64,000 bases of DNA from Trichoplax sp. H2 (taxonomy: Eukaryota > Placozoa > Uniplacotomia > Trichoplacea). A program made the translations under genes and the position numbers. Location: the NCBI GenBank assembly GCA_003344405.1, contig NOWV01000195.1, forward strand, positions 1 through 64,000, given 5' to 3'. This document shows, one piece after another, positions 12,037-25,081 of this stretch. Below the pieces are notes generated by a model. That model was not told where the DNA came from, searched no databases, and saw only the letters and a list, made by a program, of their open reading frames with translations. Position 1 is the stretch's first letter. Every line of letters starts with the position of its first letter.

Positions 12037-15000
12037 GGATCAAAACTTGATCTAAGAGAGTTATTTAGCCTGTACGGCTTTGATAGTATAGGTTGAGGTT
12101 ATTGATTTGTTCTAAAAGATAATTTACGGGGACGAGCGACCTGATATCAGACTCGTAGTACTGGTTTCCGTACTGCCTAAGTTTGTAATAGTGCCCCAAA
12201 ATTTTAATTAAGGTTTTAGATGGTTCATTATATATTTATCTGTCTGGATAGAGCGATAAATGTGAGAGATGTAGCTATTCTTTAAATCACTGAAATGGTT
12301 TAATTATGGTAATAGCCATTAGTTATGTAGAATGCGTATTTCAACTAGAGTGCTTATCACGATCAGTTTTTTGATTAGACAACTTACCGTAAATAACAGA
12401 TCTGATGGTCTAATTTCTTAAATGTCTATCAAAAAATGTATCTGACTGAGGATTTTTGCGAATATTGCTACTTTTAAAGATTTACAAACAACTTGGATGC
12501 CCATTACAACATCAATGTTATGTAAATGAAGGAACAGAGAATAGAACATATTTATTGCTAAAATTATTTTCTCATTATATATATATTATCAGTTACATCT
12601 TGCATGTAAACAAATTTAAAGTTCATCCTTGACAACTGAATATATTATCCATACAGCTATTTCTTACGTGTTTTTCAAATAAGTAAACATCCTTAACAAA
12701 TAACTCATCCGTAATCATGCGTAAGTCTAAGTTCTAAGTCTAATTAAAATTAAACAATTTTTGATCTAAAATTTAATCATCTATGTATTCCCTTTTATAA
12801 ACTCTAGCCACTGGTACAAGTAATAAAATTTTTAATTATAGCATTTTAAGTAGTAGCTGAGAATAAGTTCTGGCTACTATATCTAGTGTTTAAAAATTTG
12901 ATAATTTACCAAATCGGTTTAAATCACTAAGCTATTCGCTAGCATCATAAGACTACTATTATCAGCTAACTTTAGTTTATGCTGAATAATAGAAATTATA
13001 TCAATAAGTTACATTAATGAATTAAAGATATACTGTATTAACAAGCAGGTTTGGTCTAATTACATCTAAAACCACAATGTACAGAGTTGAGCAAAGATTG
13101 ATTATATGTTCACTGGACACCTATAGTCAATAAATTTTGATGAGAGTTTGTGATTTTGTCATAATCCAACGTTATAATAAGAAAGGACTAGTTAAAACTA
13201 GGAAACGATACCGGAAGTCACAGTTGTAATTATTCTTCTACAACTGCAGCTTATTTTATTTCTTGAAAAATTTTACTTATGTAGAAAAAATTATTTATAA
13301 AAATAAGTTATTTTTTTATTCCTTTCCCAATTGAAAGTTCATGATACTGGTAAGCTTGCGAAAAAGTTCTTCTGCTTTACATAACTCTCTCTATTTATCC
13401 TATCTTAAGTAAGGCTTTCAAATTTCTACTATTAAACATGCAGTTATATCCAAATTGTTAAAATATTCGTATGTTAAGAATATTTTCCTTTCAGTTTAGT
13501 AATAGTAATCTGCATCACTAAATACATATTACCTACTAAGCACTTAAATGGCCTACGTTTGAACGTATCTCTACTTAATTATTTTTTTAATTGCTAGCAT
13601 TATAACATTTATTATTTATGGTACAAACGAACAGTATAGTAACACCTCTGAAATTATAGAGTTTCTGTAAGGTTGAAGGTTGGATTTAATTCATTTAGCT
13701 TTTCGCACATTTTTATCGAGTATTGCCAAAATTTTGACATTCCGTCAAATTTTGTTGTTACTGTCTACCAGATACTGTTACCCTTCTTGATAAGTTGTCA
13801 GCTGTTGTTAATAGTAGATATACTGTATGGAATATATAAAATGTCTTTCATTAAAGTTTCACAAATTGCAACATCGGTCAAAGAGTATTGTATCGCGTTA
13901 TGCTAAGTATAAGTGCAGAAGCAATTATTATTTTCTAGTTTCATTAGTGAAAGTAAAGTGAATACGGATTATGAATATGAAAAAATGGCACGAATTGAAT
14001 ATGATGGTTCTGCAGTTATGCATAAAATGATTATGATTATAATGAGCATGGAAAGAATTGTTAAATAATGGTATTCATAACCTTTCATTTAACTAGATTT
14101 TGATTTTCTTATTACTTGAAGTCTAATACCGGAAAATTTTGCTTGTTTAAAGAACCGGATGTAAATTTAAATCTTTATAGGAATAGATCCTTATCATGAT
14201 ATAAATCTTGGAAATTAATGTAAAGTAGCCATATTGCAGGATTGCAGTATATCGTAAGGTGACGTAGATTGATCATGACGATGTTACTGCTATAATCAAA
14301 TGTCAATAATGCAAATCAATCAATCAGTTTTTCGTTTTTACTCAAAAATTTTATTTTGCTAAAACTTTTGGAGAAGTTTTTTAAATTTTAAATGGAAGGG
14401 AAGTTTTAATAGAGATTCCGTAGATAACAGTTGAGGCAAAAGTGATAATTTTTTGTCCGTAATCAATCATCTGGCTGTTCAATTCTCAACCTATTCATTA
14501 GAGAATTCCATTTTATAGAACTCGGACTTACGGAATACCTTGATATTTATGAAAAAGACAGACGACCTGGGTGATTCCTTTATTTTATTATTCTTGCTTG
14601 AAATATCTGTTTCGTTGCTACTTAAAATTACGTTATGAACAATTACTTAATTGAAACCATTCTTTAGAATTCATTTTCCAACTGAATAGTTCATTTTTAT
14701 CAATTTAAAAATATTACCATGCATGTATGCAAGCATTTTCGCTTTTCCATACTTCAATTTTGGTTTATAAAATATTCGTTCTTTTAAGCGATAGCTCAAT
14801 GCTTGCCGATTAATTATCCAATAAAATTAAAAATTTCTGTCAAAAAACTCTTCTGGAAATGTCTTACTCTTGCATGCGAGCATTGTGTTGTGATACTACC
14901 ATTAGAGATAATCAAGTAGCTGTAACTTAAATACACATTATTATAATCCTTTAGCTCGCTTCTAATCCTAATATTAACTTTACTTCAACTTTAAACAGAT

Positions 15001-18000
15001 TTTATATCATCAGCTTTATAAATATTTGGTTCAAGTTGAGTTATTTAGCTAGCCAGATGTTAACTTAATACATGTTTAATTGCCATATGATAATATATGA
15101 GATCATTTATCGTAAAATTTATAATGCATTATTTTTTATCAAGTTTACCCTTCCTCCTGCTGATTAAACAGTAGCAATAAAATGTTTATAGGAAGGGTTG
15201 TTATATCGGATATACATCCAAAAATATCAAATACACATGATGTGGTGCTCTATAGTTACCATTTAATTTTTTGATATAAAACATTTTAATCGTTACCATT
15301 TCTATATTGCCATCTGTAATATCAAATACCGAGTAATTGTTTAATCGTTAACTAATGGTTTATATCAATTGAATTGCCGATATATCCAATCTTATCAACA
15401 TCTTACGTCCAGTATTCCAGTAGATTCATGAGCCTGTTCATATTTCTACTAATGTTGGTATTGTATTTTAAAAATTGTGACGTCTGTTGCAGTTCCGTCT
15501 AGTTTCCTCTTTATAATTCTTGTACTGTCAGACAGCTTAGTGCTAGGAGATGATATGCGATATTAAATTTAACGGATTTATTTCGGAAAAATGCCATGAA
15601 TTATACCTATTGTACTTTAATTTGAAATAGCGATATCATTTATATCTATTTATTAATAAAATTCCGCTAATTTTAATACTAGTTAGCATGTTATGGAAAT
15701 ACGTAATTTTGCGCTACACATTCCCATAAGAGTTTTGGTATTGATTCAATGTTAACATACTTTTTTGAATAATTCCTCCAATGCTAACAGGAAACTACAG
15801 ATAGTAGGCTTTTTTGCTCGTTCCTTTAAACAATAGCTTTACTAATATTTTTTAATTAATGAAAATTTTACGTAATGACCACAACTTTGAAAAAATTTAC
15901 TGCTTTTTTAATCGTTTGACATACCAAGTTCGTTATATCATAGTTGCGGTTGTGGGTTTTAAAATTTTAATAGTGATAAGGCATAATTTTTTTCAATCTT
16001 GCAACATAACCATTGCAAGGGGTTAGCTTACTGTCACTTCTAGTGTTGTACTGCATACATACTTACATAGCATATCTATAATAGTCGTATAGTTTTAATG
16101 ACAGAGATAGCTGATCTATAATTAATGTCATGTTTCTTCTTTGCATCATAGAAAAATGTTCAGAAGTTATTTTTTAGTACCTATGATCCTTTTACAGTAG
16201 CACATTATACGCGATTAAACAATCAGATAATATAATTAGCTTAAATATACCTAGCTTATCCTTACTCAAAGAAAATGGTCTTTTTCTTAAGTTAGGGTCA
16301 GGGTTATGAATCTTATTTTGGCTTTCCTCGATTACTAAACGAAGCATACTACAAGCAAGCCATTTCTACCTTAATCTCAAGTTTATATTATAGATAGGGT
16401 CTTTGCATTTTCAGATCAAGTAATTTATGCTACACAGATTCACAGTAATTATCCGGGAATTTAATTTATTTAAATAGAAACGATCTTCTCCAAATACGTT
16501 GCATCTTAACTTAGCATGTTAGCTTATCATTTAGTCCTTCGCAGTCTAACCCTTTCAAATTCCTACAGTAATAAAAAAAGATTTTTATAGAAGCTTAAAT
16601 AAAATTTTTCCTTCGAATGATTATCAATAATGCGTCATTTATCATAATTTCCATCATATTCCAACTTGATTTTGGTAGATGGCAGGTTGAGATCTCTTAA
16701 GTGCTCTTTTCTGTAGTTGTAGTCTCACAATTTTACGTGTCTATATTCTTACATGATCTTGGCAATTAAAACCATTTCCGTTTCAGTATCACTTAAATTT
16801 TGAGGGCTTATTCCGCAATGATTAGTACCGATGCTATTAATATTGAGGCCTGGTGACTTTTTTTACGTGGACAATTTATTAATTTCATGTCTTAATAAAA
16901 TTAAATTCTTAAATTTTAAATATTATTTAGAATTATTTCTATTGAAATCAACGGGAAGTAAAGGGATTTTTACTATACTTACGGTATTAATATAACAGTC
17001 TCAACTATATTTATAGCTGCTGAATTATTATGTATTGAAATACTAAGGGAAAGATTTAAGTTATTATTGCTGCTTATTACATAGATAGCTCTAATATAAT
17101 GCGGATATAATTTAATTTCATAAACCCACAATACTCCTCGATGTTGCAATACTTCAGGACTGCATATCAGATTATGGAAGGAACTATATCCAAACAATTT
17201 GTAGTAAGCGTAGAATATTCAAATTAGGGCTTTTAAGATGAATTTATAGTAATCCTCCAAAAAACTGTATAATTAAATAAATATTTCCAAAAATTTAATA
17301 TTTTTTATAAATAAATAGCCAAAATCGTTTTTATACTCTATTTAATTACTATACATATTCGTATATGACAACCGATCTTGGCCAGAATTACAGCAATCAA
17401 GAACTTACATAGATTAATGTATTGAGAATGGATTCTATTGTAAATGGAAATTAAACCAAAGTATAGACAGCATTAATTTTAATTATAGATCGTGAAGGTC
17501 AAATCATGGCCGTTTTATTCGTTAGTGTTAGTTTTGACGTAAGACTAAGTAAGGTCACACTATGCAAACAAGGTGATCAAAATCTACTATTCCAGTGTTA
17601 ATCTGGCAGATAGGAAGCATAATATACCAGCTTTCATATTCCCAATTTATTGACTTACTTGCTGTCTTGGCTTAATATAAATTTTTAAGCTTTTTAACTT
17701 TACGACAAGATGGAGTAAGAAGAATATTTATACGTACATGGAAAAGTTAATTTTGCAGAAAGCATGACCCAAATTTTACGAAATTTGTCTAACAAAATTG
17801 TAACATATAGTACTGGATTGACAGAAGATAATTATGCCTTGGCTAATCGTGCATAAAGTGGGTGAAAATAGTAGTTATCACTAGATAGCATATTATTACA
17901 AAAATGGCTGAATATTTAGCATTTGATACAGATAATCAAACAATAGTGAAAAACGGCTGATAGCCATTAAATCATTGGGTTTAAGAAAATTCTTAATAAA

Positions 18001-20825
18001 TTAATCAATTATCGAAATGAGTAATCAAGAATTTTTATCACAGTCAATCGCAAACACAAGTAAAACACGCAAGATATTGTATTGAACTAATTAGTTAAAA
18101 TGTCCATGTTTTGATTACAGTTAGCCTTGAATTATATAAAACTAATCAACCATATCAAAATGAGATAACTGCAAAAGATTCAATTACGATGGCTGTCTCA
18201 CACTTATTTGTCTAATTTTCCCAACTTTGGATTATCAGATCAATTTAATACTTTCTAATTAGAAGTTATATGAAGCAGATGCTTTAAGATAGTTATAAAT
18301 CATTATGAAAGAAAAACGATAATAATTAAAGGCTTGATTACTGACTGCGTAGAAGAAATCCTTAAGTGATAGTTGAAAGAATAAGACATATAAAAGATAA
18401 AGGCTTCATCTCAACTGCTTCACTATTGGATGTGTTTGATTCATTAATCAGTTGAACCTCTATATTTATGATTTTATTAATTATAAATTGTTCGATAAAT
18501 GATTAATTTGACATAACTTTTTCTTTACGCTGATTCACTCGCTTTCTTAAATTATTTTTTTCCCGTGAAAATGATACCAAATACATCTTATTCGTTATTG
18601 GATATAACTGATACTTAGATTATACTACTGCGATCCAAGGAATAATTTTATATAAACTCAAGCAATAATAAGCGAGTATAATGCTTTTTGTATATCTATT
18701 ACATGCATTCCTCATTTTTTGGATTAATGATTAAGCTATTTTAACTTTCGATTGCTAGCTTTTGATAGTAACTAATTAGTCACGCTTAATTAAGGGTGTA
18801 GTTAGTTTTTAATACAGATCTAATTTCTCTTGTATTTCTAATATCAGTCATTTCATTGATAAAGGATATAAAGTAATAAATGTATGGTTGAATAGAATTC
18901 TAGACCATAAAAGTCATTATCATATGCTAATTTCTGAATCGAAGCATTAATTTCAATTTCTCTTTATCAAACAATTAGATAGATTCACTTATGCAAAAAT
19001 AGTTTTTTAAATAACACTGAAAAATGTTTGATTTCTTCCATGGAAATGTTTGTTTACTAGTCTATAGAATTTGTAAAAGATGATAACATATAATATCGTA
19101 GTCATAATCTCCGATTGAAATGAGATTTCTTGATTGTTTCCTCATAATTAATAATTTTTGATTATTTAATACGAGAAAACTGACACTGCTAAATCTTTGA
19201 TTTTTTAAATAGTTTAAATTGTCTACATTTCAGTGATTAAATCAATTGCAAATAGTAGAAAATATCCTTTGATAAAACATTCTTAATGGAAAAATTAATA
19301 TATTAGTCATTCGTTCTCCCATTACCGAGCCCATAACATGTATCCAAAATCACTGTATCTTTTAGAATATGAGAATGTGAAAGTAACACTTTATTAGTCT
19401 TGGTCATCAGTCTAATGCGATATACTGAATCTGCGTTAAGCTCGATCGAATGGTAGATCTTATATTTCTTTTTCTTTCTTCTGTTCATACATACATGTAT
19501 TTAATGCAGTAAAGTTCGATATCAATAGAAATATCCTTTATGAACTGTGAAAAAAGATGATCGAAAATTAAAATGAAGAAGCAATGCCGAAATATTTGAA
19601 GGGTAACATTATTGTTACGTCAATCGAGCAATAAAGAGAACAGAATTACAATTATAATTGCTTATTTCTATCATCTTTTTATAAGCTAATTCTAACTGCT
19701 AACTACAAAAACTACTCTTACAGAATTAAGTAGACATTGATATTGAATGGATCTCGCGAAAAATCCTCCTTTAGATGTATTTGCTTGATATAAATCATCC
19801 TGATAATTGTACGTAACAATAAATAACAGAAACTTATTGTTGGAATATATGAAAGAATGAGTAATTGTAATAATAATGCACATAATGTATGTATTTATAA
19901 GGAATGGCAAAGTTCCTACTTTTTCTTTTTTTGTTAAAAATCATTACTAACGTATCCTTTTAGATAACAGTTATTTTTTTGCTTACCTAACGTAATCAAT
20001 ACTACCGCACATGCCCAATACTATACGAATCGATTGTTAAAAGTAACCATGTATATTTGGTCAATTCTATTTGACGATATATTAATTAACACAAACTGTA
20101 TTAGCAACGGTGAGTAAATTCAATTGGCCTTCAAATTCGGATATTGTACAGAATCCTATTACTTTAACTTACTTACTCCTTTGAGTTTTACCACTCATAC
20201 TCATTACCGAATAAAAATTTTCACTTATTCCGTTACAAATAAGGATTCCGTAATATCACTAAGTTAAAAGTTAAGTATCCAATATATAAATTACAGTTAC
20301 TTAATAGTGTGATGTTCCATTTATCTTTTCTTTAGTCAATCTAAACAAAATAGGAATAGAATATTAGACAATAGCTCATGAGAATAAAATCAATAAGTAA
20401 ACAGATAACGACGAAGCGATTCGCCAGGTACAGATATAATCAAATACGACATGGCATTAGATAACAGATTCTATCTTATCTAATTGATAATTTTTTTACG
20501 TGTCCAAATCTACATTTTGAATAATTAAGATGCAAAATGCTTTTACAAGTAAGATAAACCAGACAACAATAGGTATTATTTCAATTTCAGCTTTAATAGG
20601 GTTGCAGACTTTCATATTTTAACAGTTTTTTCAATATTGGCCACGCTGTTGATGAGCTTAGCATGCTTGTCTGGTAAAACGGATAGAACTACATGATCGG
20701 TCGACCTAACCAATCTATTTTGTTACATACTTATAGCGGGTTTTAAAGAAACAAGCAAACGTGATTGACCTTGGCTGTTATACGTATAATTTAGACAAGA
20801 AAGAGTATCAAACTTTGGTATTATC
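12037..20825. other. Long AT-rich stretch, no gene recognised
   Basis: Nearly 9 kb without a supportable gene. Open frames of 60-77 codons occur (13,673-13,906 +; 16,979-17,197 -; 19,303-19,488 -; 19,692-19,910 -). The 19,303-19,488 frame starts with ATG and is lysine/arginine-rich at its N-terminus, but it is short and unsupported. No tandem repeat, transposon terminus or RNA gene was recognised. Confidence 0.45.
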
Positions 20826-23800
20826 ATGGATAACTGTACTAATTGCTATCTCAATTTAAATCTTTCAAAATTAAGCGACACACATGAACAACTAAATTCC
20901 CGCATTAGTATCATCATCGTGAATTTGATGTTCTTGTTGTTGGGATTAATATTCAATCTAACTCTTTTCAATTACTATATTTGCAAGAAGAAATTGATGA
21001 CGGTTACAGAAGAGCAAATTGTTAGCTTGGCAATATCTGATATGCTATATATCATGATTGGGTAAGTTGATATTCATTACTAACTGTAAGTCAATTTAGT
21101 TATATTTCAGAATTGATTAATTATAAATCATGGAAAACTGATTTAAGATTAACATAAAGGAGTTTAGGAACTCAAATGGCTTTTAATAAATGGGTGGTTA
21201 TATCAATTTTTAAGCTATTTACTGCCATGGCCAGCTTTATTTGATTCTCATTGTATTAATTAGTGATTATTTCTAATACTTAAAATTGGAAGTAATTATT
21301 ATTTTATACCCCTCATTGTGAATTAGAATCATTCTAGCGAGTCCATCAGTTAGGAAGGAAACTCTTTTTATAGGAAGATTACATACGGGCTTCCAATGTA
21401 AACTAGTAAAACATGAAATGTGCAGTAACCTTAGCAATTTTTACAGAGTAGCTAATACTTTAATGTTATTTTTCTAGCCTTCTTTGGACAGTTTTCAACT
21501 ACTGATGATATCTAATGCATGAAATGATGAAACTGACCTCTGACTCAGCTAGATATACTATGAGAACATAAATGTAGACTGCATTTAAAATTGATGGAAT
21601 ATTATCATGAGTACATCGCCATTAAAATTTTAATAGTTCCACGAAATAAAGCAACATATTTTAGTTTAATGGCGTTAATGCTTGAAATTAGTTCACCGTT
21701 ACTTATAACAAACAAGCAATCAATTTTTTTATGATCTTCTAATAGTTCTACGGTAATGTTACATGATAAGTGTTACATTTCACAAGAGCGAATACAAAAA
21801 GCAGTTGTTTTATATTTTTACTCTGAAAAATCAACATTTACAACACATGCGCACATTTTATAAACAAGAAATTACTATAATTTTAATTAATGAAAGACCA
21901 CGCTGTCTGACTAAATCAGAAAATTGCTATTAAATGTTTGTATTACACCTATTGATGAGAATTACTATTTTTTCACCTAACTATAATTGTTATTTAAGCA
22001 CGTATATTACAATATGGAGCATTCTATGTAATTGCTCAGCGATCGATAAATTTAAAATTATTATTGTAAATTTTTTCTCAAAGGCTTTGATGATGCATCA
22101 TTATCTCATGAACTGCAATACTATGAAAGGGAAAGCGAAATAATTTTAGTTCTTACATTTACACAGCTACAAGTAATGATTAGTAATTGTGACAGTGTTA
22201 TATACTGTATTAGAGTAGAAATATCTATGTTAGGATGACCCTGTTAGCCTATCCTTATTTAGTTAACTTCTAATTTGGATATACTGTATTTTAATATAGC
22301 ACTGACTTTTTATGGCAGTGATACTTATACACATACTGAAATTAATAGCCATGATAGGGAATGCAAATCATCTACTTACAGTTCGAATTATTGTGATTGT
22401 AATTTACTTGTAGTAGATTGTAAATTATCGTGGAAATGTTCCGTGATAGGACATGTCGTAATCTGACAATTCTGTTTTAGTCATTACATGTCTATGTTCG
22501 TAAATACTGTTGTCCGCATTAAGGGAGCAGTAGCTAAAATTAATATCTAATTCAGTAAATGATTCCAATGTTAATCGTATTAACTATGACTCATGAACTA
22601 TTGAGGAATAGTACATAAATGCAGTATATCGTGTAATAAAGTAGATTCTCAAACTTAGTGTTTAACGTAAAATACAAGGCGTCTAAGTCTTTGTGTAGTT
22701 TGCTAGTAGAGCAAAAGTGTTTGTGATAGTGCAGATATCGTTCCTTGATACGTGGTTCAAGGAATTGACTTATTGATCGTACATTACGTTATCTTGTTGC
22801 AAAGCTGTTTTGTGACAGTAATATATAATAATCTTATTATCTTATTGAAGATTAATGCCATAGCATCATAAACTACTAATCTACACATTGGGATGTATTG
22901 TAAGATATTATTAAAGAATTAGTAAGCTTCTTCTATTACGAAAAATATCAAGATTTGCTTTACAGTAAATTATATATCGATTTAAGAATTATTATGAACA
23001 TTTTATTTGTTCATATTAAGGTGTTCATTATGTGTTATTCAGCAGTATGAATAACATAATTTTGTATACTAATAGTTGTAAATGCTAATAATCTTATACT
23101 TTATATACGCTCTTTATTTTTGTAGGTCTGGCATCCAATTACTAATAGCATTTGTCACCATAAACAATCAATTACCTATTTTCTTATATGATTCGATCGC
23201 TTGTCGACTTCTTGCTGCTATTCAGGCGTCGTTGGCCAAAGTTAATGTCTATACTATGACATTGATTTCGGTTACCCGTTATGCAGTCATTGTTAAACCT
23301 ATTAAATATCAACCCTATCTCAAGCCAAGATATAATCGGATTGTTCTTGCCATTATTTTTACCCTATCCTTTGGCTTATCGATTTTGCCTGTTTTTCAGT
23401 TATGGGGAAAATATCAATATTCTAACCAAACTGGTTTATGTTTTCCACTATCGACGGCAGAGAATGATCCAGCTGTTGTTTCTTATGAAGTTACCATGGA
23501 TTTAACATTTATATTAATACCATCTGTTATTATGTTTTTTAGTTACTTTAAAATTATTTTACTTTTACGTCTAAGCCGACGCCAAATTACAAGTTACCAC
23601 AACAATAGTACGAAAAGCATTAATGCAAGCAATTCTACTAATACATTGTCAGCAACTTCATCGATTGCAAAAGTCGTTTCTTTTACCCTTCAAAGTCGTC
23701 TATCATTTCATCGTAAAAATAGTGTTAGCTTTCGCTCCAGCATTCGCCAACTTGAATATCGATTAACCAAAACGATTATGCTAGCTTTCATTGTCTTCTT

Positions 23801-23996
23801 AATATCTTATTTTCCCCATTCAATATCATGTACACTTGCACTGTTTGGTATTACCATATCATCGACAACATCAACAATCCTACTTCATTTAACATACGTT
23901 AATGGTATACTTGGTCCGTTAATTTATATAACTAGAAGTGCTAGAGTGAGACAGTCGTTACGGTGTAACCGACGCATTATTCACGTTGCACATTAA
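20826..23996 (+). CDS. Class A-like G protein-coupled receptor, two exons, with an LTR in the intron
   Basis: Predicted 368-residue membrane receptor. Exon 1 is 20826-21061 and exon 2 is 23126-23996; donor GTAAGT and acceptor TTTTTGTAG join in phase 2. N-terminal NCT is a glycosylation sequon. TM1 contains IFNLTLF and TM2 SLAISDMLY with the conserved Asp. Exon 2 gives ECL1, TM3 with its Cys (SIACRLL) and VTRYAV in place of DRY. ECL2 has a Cys (TGLCFP). Loop 3 is long and serine/asparagine-rich. TM6 has SYFP instead of CWxP and TM7 has GPLIY instead of NPxxY. The 2,064-bp intron holds a solo LTR (22,188-22,817). Exon layout, phase and the odd TM6 motif match the receptor at 3,007, so the two are paralogues from local duplication (inference). 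Ligand unknown. Confidence 0.9.
22188..22817 (-). mobile_element. Solo LTR, 630-bp family, copy 3, inside a GPCR intron
   Basis: 630-bp copy with + strand ends TGTGACAG and TTGTGACA, flanked by perfect GTAAT duplications at 22183-22187 and 22818-22822. It lies wholly within the intron of the receptor gene 20,826-23,996. Its own TATA-like box is oriented antisense to the host gene. Compared with copies 1 and 4 it differs by scattered substitutions only. Confidence 0.88.
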
Positions 23997-25081
23997 AGGA
24001 ATTAATTATATATTATAATTATTTGTGCTATTAGCCAATATCGTAAATATCAATTTATTATAGATAACATCAACAGTTTCGAATAAATACAGATACCAAT
24101 CTGCAACTTTAAGTTGAATAAGTATAATACTTTTCATTACAATTAGCGTGGTAGAGTATTTGCAAAATTTTTATTGTTGTCTAGACAACGCTTTGATTAA
24201 AATTTTAGTGAATAATATGCAGTAACGCCATTGTCGCCATAACATTTTTTATCACCATATCAGTAAAGTTGATAATATTATGGTACGTAAAGACAAAAGA
24301 TTAGCGTGGCTAACAGAATTTGAAGTGATCTATGATATGTAAAAAGTATTTACTTTCATTAGCGAAATTTGCAACTATTAATACAATGGAACCAATTCGT
24401 ACTTGTTAGTAACCATCAATTTAAATTATAATTTGCCGGAAATTTCGTTGCTGATTTTCGCATTGAAATAATTTAACGTTCTTAGTGTTAGTACTCAAAT
24501 CTAGCCATATATACCCAATACTGATGCCAAATATTCTCCACAGTTCTTCAACATGTTGTTGTATGAAATTTAGGAATTAATAAGCTAGGGTGATACCTAA
24601 CTTACATGTGCCAAAATATTGTCAGCGAGCAATTTATAAGCATGGACAATTTTATCTCGGGACAAAATTTTCACAGCTAAAGTGGCATTATTGTAATTGC
24701 TTAATAAGCTGTTGAAGGCAATAACTAAATTGTTATTAGATGTTGCTGACACTGCTCATTGAAGTCGCAACACATAATTTATTATATACGGTAAACAAAA
24801 TACGTCTGCCATACTTTCAAAGCAACCGTTTCCGATTGTCAGTTGAATGGACTGTTATACAATTTTTAATACTCGAATAAATTCCTTTTCAATCGATAGC
24901 TATAGGACAATAACAACAATCCAAGAATAAAATTGATTTTTTGTGAACTTAATCTACTAATTATCGTACACAACTAGATTTTGCAGTAATAACATAATTC
25001 TGCAGGATGTACGCTGCTAAAGTTTCAAATAAATATCAGGTACAAAATTTAATTACGTACATTACTATTTTATAGTACATG
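23997..25081. other. Intergenic between convergent GPCR and RAP1 genes
   Basis: About 1.1 kb holding the 3' flanks of two genes that point towards each other. No coding sequence, repeat or RNA gene was recognised. Confidence 0.6.

Noticed and set aside
13673-13906. Hydrophobic 77-codon frame that could be a receptor fragment.
   Set aside because: No ATG start, no receptor motif and no splice sites; hydrophobic translations are common in T-rich DNA.
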